Shown: in pieces, positions 54,221 through 64,000 of the stretch
How the letters are laid out: each line of letters begins with the position of its first letter
How positions within the stretch are numbered: position 1 is the first letter of the stretch
Source: Lunularia cruciata
Lineage: Eukaryota > Streptophyta > Marchantiopsida > Lunulariales > Lunulariaceae
DNA length: 64,000 nucleotides
Assembly (NCBI GenBank): GCA_948567375.1
Contig: OX419758.1
Coordinates: 42,599,001 to 42,663,000 of the forward strand
Direction: 5' to 3'
The notes under the pieces: generated by a model
The model's input: the letters and a program-made list of their open reading frames with translations, nothing else
Database searches by the model: none
Told to the model about the DNA's origin: nothing
Translations under genes and position numbers: made by a program

Positions 54221-56500
54221 ATGGATGCAGGAAGATTGTGGTGTGTGCTTCTAGTTTTCAGTCTCCCATGCTGCGCCAGTTCAATTGGTCATGACTCACG
54301 CTTCAGGTACAGGATTTGTTCGCATCTCAGCTTATGCGATGTCTTCTTTCGGATCTAGTGTAGTAGACGGCATAGTATTTTCTGCAAAGAATGTAAAATT
54401 TTTGCCACTGGAATTAACATGTTGTGCTCTGACCTCTAGAGCCTGAAGGAAATGATACTACTGTAGTTTCTAAGCCAGGTACTATTCGTGTTAAGCTAGG
54501 AATCATCTGTGCACGAGTTGAAATGATTCATTCCTAGAATGTGAAGGCTTGTTGTTGATGCATCTCGTTCCATGCAGGTCCTGTCTATCAACTTGTCAGA
54601 CGATTGGTTGCGTTGGGAGCAGCTGTCTTCCGAGCTGTAACTATCTTAACAGTACTGCCGGGAAAGATAGCATTTTGCAAGCAGTTGTTGGAACGCCGTT
54701 GTTGTCAAAGTGGCGAGGGTGGATTTGCAAGACTGAGTGTGACTATCATTGTTTGCTAAGCAAGGAGGCCGAAGACGCTGGTTTTCAGCAAGAAGCAATC
54801 GGGTATAGAGATGATTGGTGTTTAGCCCGCTCAGTGGACCTTCAAGTACGTATGCTTCCTATAGATGCTGACATCAGAGTCGAACTGGAATTTCCTTGCG
54901 GATTCAGGAAGGGGTTGTTAAAGGACACATTAGTCTTGCGTACCTTATGCTCCCTATGTCGATTTCGATTACATATTCTTGTGCGCACTCAAGCAAGTTC
55001 TATCATGGCCTGCAGGAAGAATCTAAGAACCTGTACCTTTTCCTCGTGAAAGCTGCCTTCACCCAAGGATTCGACCTCGTAACTATTAATGTGAGGTCTG
55101 ACTTCACTCTAAATTCTTGATAATGGTTACAACGAGTGGCATTGCTAATGAAGTTTCAGCTTATAGGACATTTGGCTACCAATCTGGATTGGCCAACTTT
55201 TTCTCGCCATTAAAAGGTTTTAGCCAACTGTATTGGAATAGGAACCAGCATCGGCTGCATTTTCGGCCTTGAACATTCTTGGCAACATTATCGGCTTGGT
55301 GGCGTTCCTCCATTCAGTGCACTACAGTCTCCCTGACCGTCACGGTGCGCGTGATCCGTATCCGTACACTGAGCTATGGACAAGATTTGGTGTTTTATCG
55401 ATCATGCACTGGTTCTCAAGATGCGTACTCCACATTAGGTATGAATTTCCTCACCCCGCTGTTTGGATTAGAAGCATATGTATAACTACATATGCTTCTA
55501 ATTTGGAAGTAATCACCTCGAGCTCATGCTGGGTTGACCCAAAGCAGCTTTGGTGACTTTTAGGTTCTTTTGGGCAAACTCCGGTACGGCTCAAATACAT
55601 CAGTGTACTTGCTTAGTAGTTTACTCCGTTTAGACTGGTCTTCATACACACTGCGCTGACAATTTGTCTAATTTATCTAGCTTCCCTCAGAATCTGAATT
55701 AATTTGTGTAGAAGTTACTTATATTTGAGGAGCCGATGCTGTCATGTGTGTAGGGGAATGGCTTTTGACAAGCATCTAGACGCTTCGTTTGAGATCTTGT
55801 TATCTGTGTACGCACTTTGCGTAGCTATCATGCGAGTCGGCAATATGAGAAGTGAAGCTTCTCGGGTGATTGTGGCTGCTCCAGCAATAGCTTTTCTCTA
55901 TACTCATTTGATGTACATAAACTACTGCATTTACGATTTTGGTAAACTTCGCGTTCTCATATCCTCTTTTCCTAATCAGAAAATGCGACGGCACGAAGTG
56001 TATTAGTCTCAGATTTCAATCTTCATTGTCACAGGTCCTTGCTATCTCTCTCTAGTTGCTGGCATGTAGCTTTTGACTTGTAAACATCTTGTGTAGGAAG
56101 TTGCAAGGGAAAACTGCGTGACGAGGTCAAGTTTGTTTTAACCTAGCTCCACTTGATACCATGTACATTTGCAGGCTTGAATATGCAGTTCTCTCTGGGG
56201 CTTGGCGTAGTCCAGTATCTCATATGGATTGGTTGGGCCGCAAACAGTAGGCATCCTGGACGATACCACTTATATATGGGGATCATGACCGCTTCTCTAA
56301 TTTTATTCCTTAGATTGAGTGATATTAAATCTGCATGGCCTCCTTTCACTATTGAGCCAGGAGCCGCGTGGATAGCTACGACGATGCCGTTGACATTTAT
56401 CTGGTGGAGTTTCGCTATGACTGATGCAGCCGATCCAAAGAGATGGAGGAAAGATAGGAAAAGGGGTTCAGAAAGGAGAGTGGTCAAAAAGGATGAGTAA
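54221..56500 (+). CDS. PGAP3: Per1/PGAP3-like multi-pass membrane protein, 5 exons
   Basis: Exons: 54221-54306, 54578-54845, 55242-55438, 55754-55941 and 56175-56500. All introns are GT-AG, and the joined frame is 354 codons. The family removes an acyl chain from GPI anchors (phospholipase A2-type remodelling) in the secretory pathway. The N-terminus is a signal peptide (LWCVLLVFSLPCCASS). A Cys-rich lumenal domain follows (CLSTCQTIGCVGSSCLPSC, then KWRGWICKTECDYHC), as in Per1. Then comes the membrane domain: EPASAAFSALNILGNIIGLV, MHWFSRCVLHIR, EASRVIVAAPAIAFLYTHLM and ATTMPLTFIWWSF. Compared with animal and yeast Per1 as I remember them, His182 and Asp193 are kept, but the Ser before the first His reads Arg178 and both residues of the late HxxxH read Gly309 and Ile313. 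The protein ends KKDE, a dilysine-type ER retrieval signal. It may be a divergent or non-catalytic paralog. Confidence 0.92.
55467..55502. repeat. Perfect 16-bp hairpin in intron 3 of the PGAP3-like gene
   Basis: Arms ATTAGAAGCATATGTA (55,467-55,482) and its exact reverse complement (55,487-55,502) flank a TAAC loop. Confidence 0.97.
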
Positions 56501-57565
56501 CCGGAAGTTAGAGCACCTCTAAACGTCAAGAAGACTGCAGCAGGCTTTCTTCATCACGTGTCGTCAACCTATCAGTTTCATTATTTGATTTATGCAAGTA
56601 ACGGGGTTGCACTCAGTTTATATGTCAGGTGACGGCAGTGAATGTGATGAGGAACGATAGAAATATTTTGTCAGCTGTTACCTGCCGTTCACTGCTTACT
56701 GGTCCGTCCTCGTCATAAACTTGTTGTGAGACAGGTGACCTTCACCAGCAGTGTCTGAGAAACACGATTGGAATCGCACATGGCGGAGCCCTCTTTGACT
56801 TGGACCTGTCAACAAGCTATGAAGGAAATTGAAGGAAAATTGTGAAGGAAATTGTTCAGTTTGTTGGAGTGAGAAGGACAGAGAAAGGGGAAGTAGCTAG
56901 ACCCACCTTAGCCATCCTTGGTAAGCTTTCAAACCTCCGTATGGTAGAGAACTGAGGTGGAGGGAAGAGGTGGAGGAGAGAATTGGGGAGCAGAGGCGGA
57001 TAAATGGAAACGAAGAATTCTTTAATTACAGCCTGCATTGAATGCGATTTGCAGTCCGAAATGTGATATCGCAAACACGTTCGTCAGCACAACCCGCCAG
57101 ATTGCCTAATTATAACTCATCCGTACTACATTGCATCTTGTTTATGTATACTCCTGAAGTCCCATCTCCTCGCTTGAGATCGTTTTATTCGCGGTGTTCT
57201 TGGAGCTCCGGTTTGTTGTTTCCGCTCCTAGGTTGTTTATGACGAAAAGCCGGAGAGTCAAACTCGTGAGTTTGATCTCTACACGTGACGTTAAACTTTT
57301 GGATCGCAACATCTGAACAAACCGCATATTTCTGTAGATTGTACATCGTGTTTGTCCAATTTGCTGAAACTCGGTACCTGCTGTGTTGCCATTTTACGTG
57401 TGCAGAAGGTAACCACGAGGTAAACATTAGGGGTACTTGAAGCATGCTCATTATGACAACCCACCTCAGAACATCACAACTAAAGTACCTAAGTTAATGT
57501 TTGGAAAAGTTGATGTACAAAGTACCGGATTTAGAGGTGGGGAAAGAAAGCTGAATTACATCTCT
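56501..57565. other. Downstream flank of the PGAP3-like gene
   Basis: It probably contains the 3' UTR. Short open frames occur on both strands without recognisable domains. Confidence 0.5.
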
Positions 57566-57566
57566 T

Positions 57567-58500
57567 GGTGTAGATCGCGTAGGAAAAGCGAAGGATGAGA
57601 AGACCCATCAAGCCGGGCAAGGGAGAGACAAAAAAGTGACATGGTGCTATGCTCCAATAGAGTCTATACGATCAATCTGCACTACTGCATCTAAGATATC
57701 CGAGTTATGCAAGTCGGACAGCCTACACACAAATGGAGCACTTGAAGAAACATCAACTAATGTGATTGTTCTCCTATGGATTGCATCAGCCACTACGCAC
57801 AAATGGAGCACTTGAAGAAACATCAACTAATGTGATTGTTCTCCTATGGATTGCATCAGCCACTGCAATCTGTAGAGCAATGGACATATGATATCTAAAA
57901 TATGTTACAAAGTATGAGAGTGATGGTACTCTTTGTCGCCTAACATGATAAGTTCTTGTGCACTCTTCGACAAATGTGTCAAATGTTGTGTCCATTGCTC
58001 CAAGGCTAGAGGAACAAAGAGATGACCTTGCGGCATGTTCCTATACTTGGAGACCTTGTGACATATTATTGCACTTGCCGCCCATCCAGGGGGGTGGGTA
58101 ACCACTCCCTCCGAAATTGTATCCCATGTAGGGTCCAAAACCACGATATCCACTACTATCCCCTGATCATCTCAGACCAAGTATAAGTCTGCCTTGACAC
58201 GTGTCATTTTGCAAAGCATACGAATGCTCACTCCAAGCCAAGTATATACTCTCTCGTGCCATAGCAAACACTATATCCCTAAGGGCATCATGGGTAGCTA
58301 TACTCTATCCTCCAAAAGGACATCGTGTCATGTGAACTGCTGCTGCATCTAATGTAGAAACACACTCACAAGAAGATGATGAAGATGTAGATGGGTGGAC
58401 CAAACCTAAATGAAACTTAATTGTTATAAAGAAAGTAGTTGGTGCGAGTTGGAATACTCTAATGCCATAAAGTGTAAGATCGAAAGTAAGTTCCAAGGTA
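57567..58500 (-). mobile_element. LINE-like 3' fragment, copy D
   Basis: It has the tail GCGTAGGAAAAGCGAAGGAT (about 57,575), then a C-terminal coding part in pieces: IKFHLGLVHPSTSSSSSCEC, THDALRDIVFAMARES, AMDTTFDTFVEECTRTYHVR. 5' truncated, minus orientation. It has an internal 70-bp tandem duplication. Confidence 0.82.
57725..57864 (-). repeat. 70-bp tandem duplication in LINE copy D
   Basis: Two units, 57,728-57,793 and 57,798-57,863, are identical over about 65 bp starting CACAAATGGAGCA and ending CAGCCACT. Confidence 0.95.
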
Positions 58501-59283
58501 ACCTACCTGGTACCTCATAATTGCTGGACTTGATAGCAAAAATCAAAGGTCATGAAATCTGGACCATGGTGACAGGCCCGTTACCCCAATGTCCCTAGTT
58601 TAAGCACAAGGGATTCTAAACCGGAAGAATTCCATAAGTTACTGTCCGCTTACATGCCGGTAACAACGGTGAGAAAGAGAAAGGCGAATTGACTAGTGTT
58701 TCAAGTTCCAGCACTAAAGGATTGTAAGGAAAGTATACTCATATGATATCATCAAAAGTAAGATAAAGAGTTGGAAGTAGATAAAATATAAAGAATTCAT
58801 TTGGATCCAAAGTTACTTATTTTCCTTCTCCAATCCTTCTTATTATCCTTGATTTGAATCTATCAAGCCCTTGAAAATCTATTGAATCCTTGAAAATTCG
58901 ACCTTAAGTGTGTTGTCCTTTGTTATCAATACGCTATAGTCATCATGTGATAGATCCTTGTCTAATTGAAATTATGTAAAAGTGAATATTGAAGTCCGAT
59001 AGTGTATAAATTTACAATTTTCGGTAGAGGGAAAAGAAATAGGCAGAAAATTGCCCTCGTCATTGGGCCTGTTGTATCCTTTTTCACCACAAAAATCTAA
59101 ACAGGGCAATATAGTATACTGTTAGCTACCTTATACATTTACAACATAACTATTGTTATCATTTGCACCAAATAAAAAGATTTCAATCAAGATACAAAGA
59201 GTTCCCTCAAGATTCCTTGACAGTCCGTATCGAGAGGACTTTCAATCCAATAATATACCAGGAAGGAAATAAATTTATTGAAA

Positions 59284-59353
<70 letters not shown>

Positions 59354-61100
59354 TTGCAACCTATTAAGGGTGCAGATCGATTATATTGATAAACATTATT
59401 TTGAAATGTGAGAATAGAAGCTGGTTTATTCTCAAATTAAATATAATATATGAAAGAAAATAGCTCTAGGTTTTAGTAAATATGCCATATGAAATTTAAA
59501 ATATGTTGAATATTATAATGATGATAATAATTATAAAACCAAGTAAGAAATATAAAGTAGATAATTGTATTTATAGAAACATGTAAAGATAAGGTTAGAT
59601 GAAATGCTAATAAGAGAATAACCTTATCCCTTAATAGTTGGACAAGATGATTAACCCAATCGAACCTTGCAAAAATTAAGAATATATAAATCTGTCATAA
59701 ACCAAATATAAAATATTATGCAGAAAAAAGGTCCATCATTAACCAAACATGCAAACACTATGAGTATGATGTTCAGGAAATAAGAATTTTAACGTGTATC
59801 GTTAAGCACAGATATCAACATTACAAGGACGGTATTCAAGAAATAGAAGATTAAAGTACATAATTATTCAACATATAAACATTATAGATATGTAATTCTA
59901 TCAAATGAACTCCCAATCTGCTTAGAAATACATTTCTTTTCAATTTATAGTCTTTTCAAATCTAATAAATGCATAGTTATCCGTCAAATAATATCTATGT
60001 GTATTCCAAAAGAATTTCAGTTCATTTTTCAATTTTTATGGAGAAATAAAATAATTAATATATGATATATTTCTATTTAAATTTAAATATAAAATAAAGG
60101 GAATTCTTTCTTAAATTTAATTATCTAAAATTAAATTAAATATCCATTATAAATTAAATAATTATCAGTTTTAAATAAAATCAAAAGTTATTATTCAATC
60201 TTTCTTTTTTCCTCTTATTTAAATCTATCATTCAACATCAAATTAATAGTAATGTTAATAAATACATTATTTTTGGTACTCACAAGACCCATGAAAAATA
60301 ATTTATACAATTAATTTTTTTATGAATATCAAGTAAATAAATTTTATTTATTACTGTTTCCATAACTAAAAGTGTTTTCAATCTTTCTTATTTCCTCATT
60401 TTAATCTATCGTTCAACATATCAAATTAATAACAAATTCAATAAAAATTTTATTTTTGGTACTCACAAGACCCATGAAAAAGAATTTTATAATGCATATT
60501 TATGAATATCAATTAAATAAATGTTAGTTATTATTTTTTTATTAACTAAAATTAAATAAAATTAAATTATATTTTTCAATATTTTATTTCATATCAATAA
60601 ACTTCTGATAAATGATTACTTTTGAAGTTCAATGATTTCTCAAATTTTTTGTGAAATTAATATATTGCATGTATGTAACAATTGCAAAAACATGAAAACT
60701 TATTACTTCATTAGTTTTCACTTGTCAACCAAAACATATGTTATATCTAGGTAATATTCATATAATTTAGTAAAAGATTAACTTTTAAAAGACAATTTTA
60801 TTTTTAATCAAGTTACATGGTTATAAGATAGTGTACTTTAATACAATTTATCTCATCACTTCCAAACAATATTATTTATCAAATTGTTATATGGGAAAGA
60901 TCATCTTCAATACAAGGTATTACCTTCTATTGGTAAGATGACTCTACATTTTTTAATCTTAACCTTCCAAATTTCAATTATTAGAGTACATTCTTGTGAT
61001 AAGTAATGACATAATATTAGAGAAAGAGATAGTAATGATCAAGAAAAATAGAAACTAGTTTATCTTATGAGATGAAAAATCTAAAACTATAATAAGAGGA
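58501..61100. other. AT-rich non-coding stretch
   Basis: No gene is recognised. Between 60,220 and 60,500 a segment with ATCTATC(A/G)TTCAACAT, AAATTAATA and GGTACTCACAAGACCCATGA occurs twice, a diverged tandem duplication with a period of about 180 bp. Confidence 0.55.
59287..59350. repeat. Long TA microsatellite
   Basis: About 64 bases of uninterrupted TA dinucleotides. Such runs are hypermutable and can extrude as cruciforms. Confidence 0.97.
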
Positions 61101-61104
61101 AATG

Positions 61105-62120
61105 GTAACCACATAAGATAACAAGAAGGACAGGAAGCATCAAACAATGCAAGGAAAAGACGTAGGTGGGATAAATTGGATTAAGTCCCAATAATATTGA
61201 TAATAAAAATCTATCCTACAACACCTAAGATATCAGAGCTAAGCAAGTCATATAGTCTACCAACTATTGGAGCATATGAAGAAGCATCACCTAATAATCA
61301 TCTAGTGTGATTGCTCTCTTATGGATTGCACCAACCATTGCTCTCTGTAGAGTAACGGAAGCACAATGTCTAAAGTATGTTGTAAACTATGACATTGAGA
61401 GTGGTACATTTGATGTCTAAAATGATATGCCCTTGTGCACTCCTTGACAAATGGGTCCAACCCTACATCCATCGCTCCATATAATTCCAAGATTAGAGGA
61501 ACAAAGAGGTAACCTTGCTACATACTCCTATACTTGGAGACCTTACTTGGTACTTCTTTGCTTGCTGCCCATCCAAGAGAATGAGTGATAATTTCTTCCA
61601 AAATTGTATAACTTGTGGGATCTAAAACCACAATATCCTTTGTCTCTTGATCATGTTGGACCAAGTATAAGTATGTAATGACTCATATTGTTTACAATGC
61701 TAATAATATATCAATGCTCCTTCCAAGCAAGGTATCTACTATCTTGTGCCATGGCAAAAATTATAACCTTGATAACATCATGAGTAGCTTCCTTTATCCT
61801 CCAAAAGAGCATCGTGTCATATGGACCATGGCAACATCTAATATAGAACCACATTTACAAGTGAGTAATAAAAATGCACATGGGTGGACCAAACTTTGGT
61901 AAAAGTTCATAGTTGTAGAAAAAGTAGCCGGTGGGAGTTGGAATACCCTAATGCACAATAGAGTTAGGATCAAAGTACTTGAATCCTTGCTAGAGCAAGA
62001 GCAAAGATGTGCCCTAGTAGCACAAGGAGTAGATGAGTTAGCTAAGAGAGAATGTGATGTATGTATGTATGTTGAAACTAACAATCCATCAAGCAAGATG
62101 GCAAACCTCTTGTCCAATCA
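61105..62120 (-). mobile_element. LINE-like 3' fragment, copy E
   Basis: It carries the C-terminal coding part and slightly more upstream sequence than C or D (CATRAHLCSCSSKDSSTLIL, then FYQSLVHPCAFLLLTCKCGS and LYGAMDVGLDPFVKECTRAY), with a diverged tail (ACAAGAAGGACAGGAAGCAT) near 61,110. 5' truncated, minus orientation, frameshifted. Confidence 0.8.
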
Positions 62121-62327
62121 GAAGATAAGGAAGCAAAGGAAGGAAAGTCCTATGATGCTTGTGGAGATAGAACATCTTTTATATGTTGCAATAACATATG
62201 AAGAGAGGGAGAGAGAAAAGAATTCTTGGAGAGAAAAGAATCCTTCCTCCGTCTAGGTCACATATGTCTCCAAGATTAGCCTATCAACAATCATGAAATG
62301 GGAGGAAAGTAGAGGTGTTGAGAGAGC

Positions 62328-62921
62328 TGTAATACTATGAGGACAAGAGAACTCTCCAAGAGAAAAAATTCAAGTTTCACACTCAATACTCCGATACCCC
62401 GAAGGAGCACCTTCTCTTTATTACATAGCAAAGAGGATCTCCTCAAAGGAAGCTCCACCCTTGGATTAGATATATGGATTGGTGACCTGTCAGCGAGCTC
62501 CATCCTTGGATTAGTTGTTTGGATGTGTGACATGTCAATCCTTGTCCTATCTAGTTGGTCAAATGGGTTTGACCAAAGGGAATCTTTAGTGAATCATCTT
62601 ATAGGAGCTCAAAATCACGTGGGTGAGGAGGTACCCTTGGAAGATCTCAACAAGAAGAATCATGGGAGATGGGAGGAAGCCTTTGCCTGTTCCACCTAAG
62701 GGAAGGAATATTCTTCTTTTTTGAGGCCCAATTCATTAGTTTAGACCTCCAAAATTGGCTCTAAATTTTTTAGGCTATTTTTGACTTCTGCTCTATTAGT
62801 ACAAGTACTATTTTGGTGACAACTTTGTCTGATCTTCCTAACCCACTATACACAACATCCTTCTAGATGTTGCCAAGCCAATTTTAACCTCTAGATAATA
62901 TATCTAACTACTTGTATTATA
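62328..62921 (+). repeat. Solo LTR, TGTAATAC family, copy 3 (594 bp)
   Basis: It starts TGTAATACT and ends GTATTATA, one transition from the family end GTATTACA. It aligns to copies 1 and 2 over its length with internal deletions. I see no matching target-site duplication. Confidence 0.65.
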
Positions 62922-62984
62922 GACCTCCTTCCTTTTAAGACACAATGTCCTTGTTGCGAAGTTGTTGCTCAAATTATTGAACTA

Positions 62985-64000
62985 ACACTAATGTGTTGGT
63001 CAAGTTGGCTATTGGCTCCCATGTTGCCTCATATAGTGGGTACCCTTTCCAATAGACCAGATATTCTACACGCGGATGGCGAGTACCACGGATGTGTTTC
63101 TAGAGAATGCATTCGACCTCATACCTTGTTGATGAGGCGGAGGACCGCCTCATCAACAAGTGTTGGACAAGGTCAATTTTCTTGGATGGAAGTGAAGTGG
63201 GATATCCAAGGAGCATATCGGTGTAGTAAGGAAATATGAAACACCAAGTGGATCTTCATATGTGGCGGTAGCTCAAGGTGATAAGCCACAACGTCAATGC
63301 GATAAAGGATGGAGAAAGGTCCGATGAAACGAGGTCTGAGCTTATGAGGAACAACTAACTTAAGGTTGGTGGTGGATAGCCAAACTTGATCTCACATATT
63401 GAACTCCATGTGTTGGCGGTGTGCATTTACATACTACTTCTGCCAATTTTGAGCAATCTGCAACATGTGCTTGGCATTCTCCACACCCTATTGGATTCTA
63501 GAAACAAAGTGTTGACAACGTCAACCTTGGTAGCCACCGGACGGACCTTCATCAAGCTTGAAGGTGTGAAAGGATGTTCTCCATACATCAGGAAGAATGG
63601 TGTGACTTTTGTAAAGGCATTCACTAAATTGTTGTAAGCAAATTCCACTAATGGGAGTAAGGTGTCCCAACTCTCTTGCTCATCCAAATAAAACCCCAAG
63701 ACATGTCCTCAATAGTGTGATTTGTCCTCTTTGTTTGTCTATTTGTATGTGGATCATAAGTTGTGGACATGGCCAATTTGGTTTTGAAGAACCCAAAGAA
63801 TGTTCTCCAAAACAAACTAGTGAATTGAGTGCCTCTATCTATGATGAGCACTCAAGACAAGCCATGATGGGAAAAGACTACATCTAAGTATAATTGTGCT
63901 AGTTGTGTGGCAATCACATCCTTGGTGGTAGGATGCACATGAATCATTTAATTGAGTCGGTCAACAAAGACTACCATGGAGTCAAACCCAAAGGTGGTCT
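62985..64000 (-). pseudogene. Integrase and C-terminal end of a second Ty3/gypsy element (runs off the window)
   Basis: Reading leftwards from the edge: DSMVVFVDRLN (integrase core start), VLIIDRGTQFTSLFWRTFFG, TKLAMSTTYDPHTNRQTKRT, then WDTLLPLVEFAYNNL and TPFFLMYGEHP, followed by the degraded C-terminal region. This is a gypsy integrase. The catalytic Glu in the usual QTER motif reads Lys (QTKRTN). Stops break the part below 63,427. It is a different element from the one at 1-7.3 kb, judged by sequence style. Confidence 0.82.
63125..63160. repeat. Perfect 16-bp hairpin in the second gypsy element
   Basis: Arms CTTGTTGATGAGGCGG (63,125-63,140) and its exact reverse complement (63,145-63,160) flank an AGGA loop. 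Confidence 0.97.

Noticed and set aside
54896-55120. Open frame after exon 2 of the PGAP3-like gene (EGVVKGHISLAYLMLPMSIS)
   Set aside because: It follows an AG and looked like a possible next exon, but exon 2 joins in frame to 55,242, where EPASAAFS matches the family. The open frame is in intron 2.
59163-59411. Open frame with an IYIYIY run
   Set aside because: The run is the TA microsatellite read in frame; the flanks have no coding character.

Overview
The window is nuclear DNA from a large, repeat-rich plant genome. Two ordinary intron-containing genes sit in short, relatively GC-rich islands (about 33.2-38.9 kb and 53.1-57.4 kb). Decayed transposable elements and AT-rich sequence fill the rest. 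All introns found are short and use GT-AG. One retroelement carries a DNMT3-type methyltransferase with canonical motif order, and non-LTR elements are abundant. Together these point to a seed-free land plant or gymnosperm rather than a flowering plant; this is inference and I cannot name the species.

Region by region: 1-7.3 kb holds a Ty3/gypsy element on the minus strand, cut by the left window edge. Its single reading frame runs Gag, zinc knuckles, aspartic protease, a DNMT3-like cytosine-5 DNA methyltransferase, reverse transcriptase and RNase H. It has seven in-frame stop codons and no frameshift that I could find. At 7.4-9.7 kb is a non-LTR (LINE-like) element on the plus strand. At 9.8-12.5 kb are a retroelement Gag relic and a coiled-coil repeat gene fragment. 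At 13.7 kb is a Harbinger transposase scrap and at 14.5-15.2 kb a solo LTR. At 16.69-24.25 kb is a Ty1/copia element with both LTRs, PBS, PPT and a target-site duplication, and with a second solo LTR nested in its leader. From 24 to 33 kb there are degenerate repeats and LINE 3' fragments. At 33.2-38.4 kb is an intact organellar prolyl-tRNA synthetase gene (minus, 11 exons, 570 aa). From 39 to 50.3 kb there are TE-derived coding scraps, a second copy of the coiled-coil repeat gene, a second Harbinger relic and more LINE tails. From 50.3 to 53.1 kb is an AT-rich desert. At 54.2-56.5 kb is an intact Per1/PGAP3-like membrane protein gene (plus, 5 exons, 354 aa). From 57.5 to 64 kb there are more LINE 3' fragments, an AT-rich stretch with a long TA microsatellite, a third solo LTR, and the integrase end of another Ty3/gypsy element running off the right edge.

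The main discovery candidate is the gypsy element that encodes its own DNMT3-like methyltransferase between protease and reverse transcriptase. The two host genes are unrelated in function: organellar translation, and ER/Golgi GPI-anchor lipid remodelling or a derivative of it. The PGAP3-like protein appears to lack several predicted catalytic residues of its hydrolase superfamily, so it may be a pseudoenzyme.
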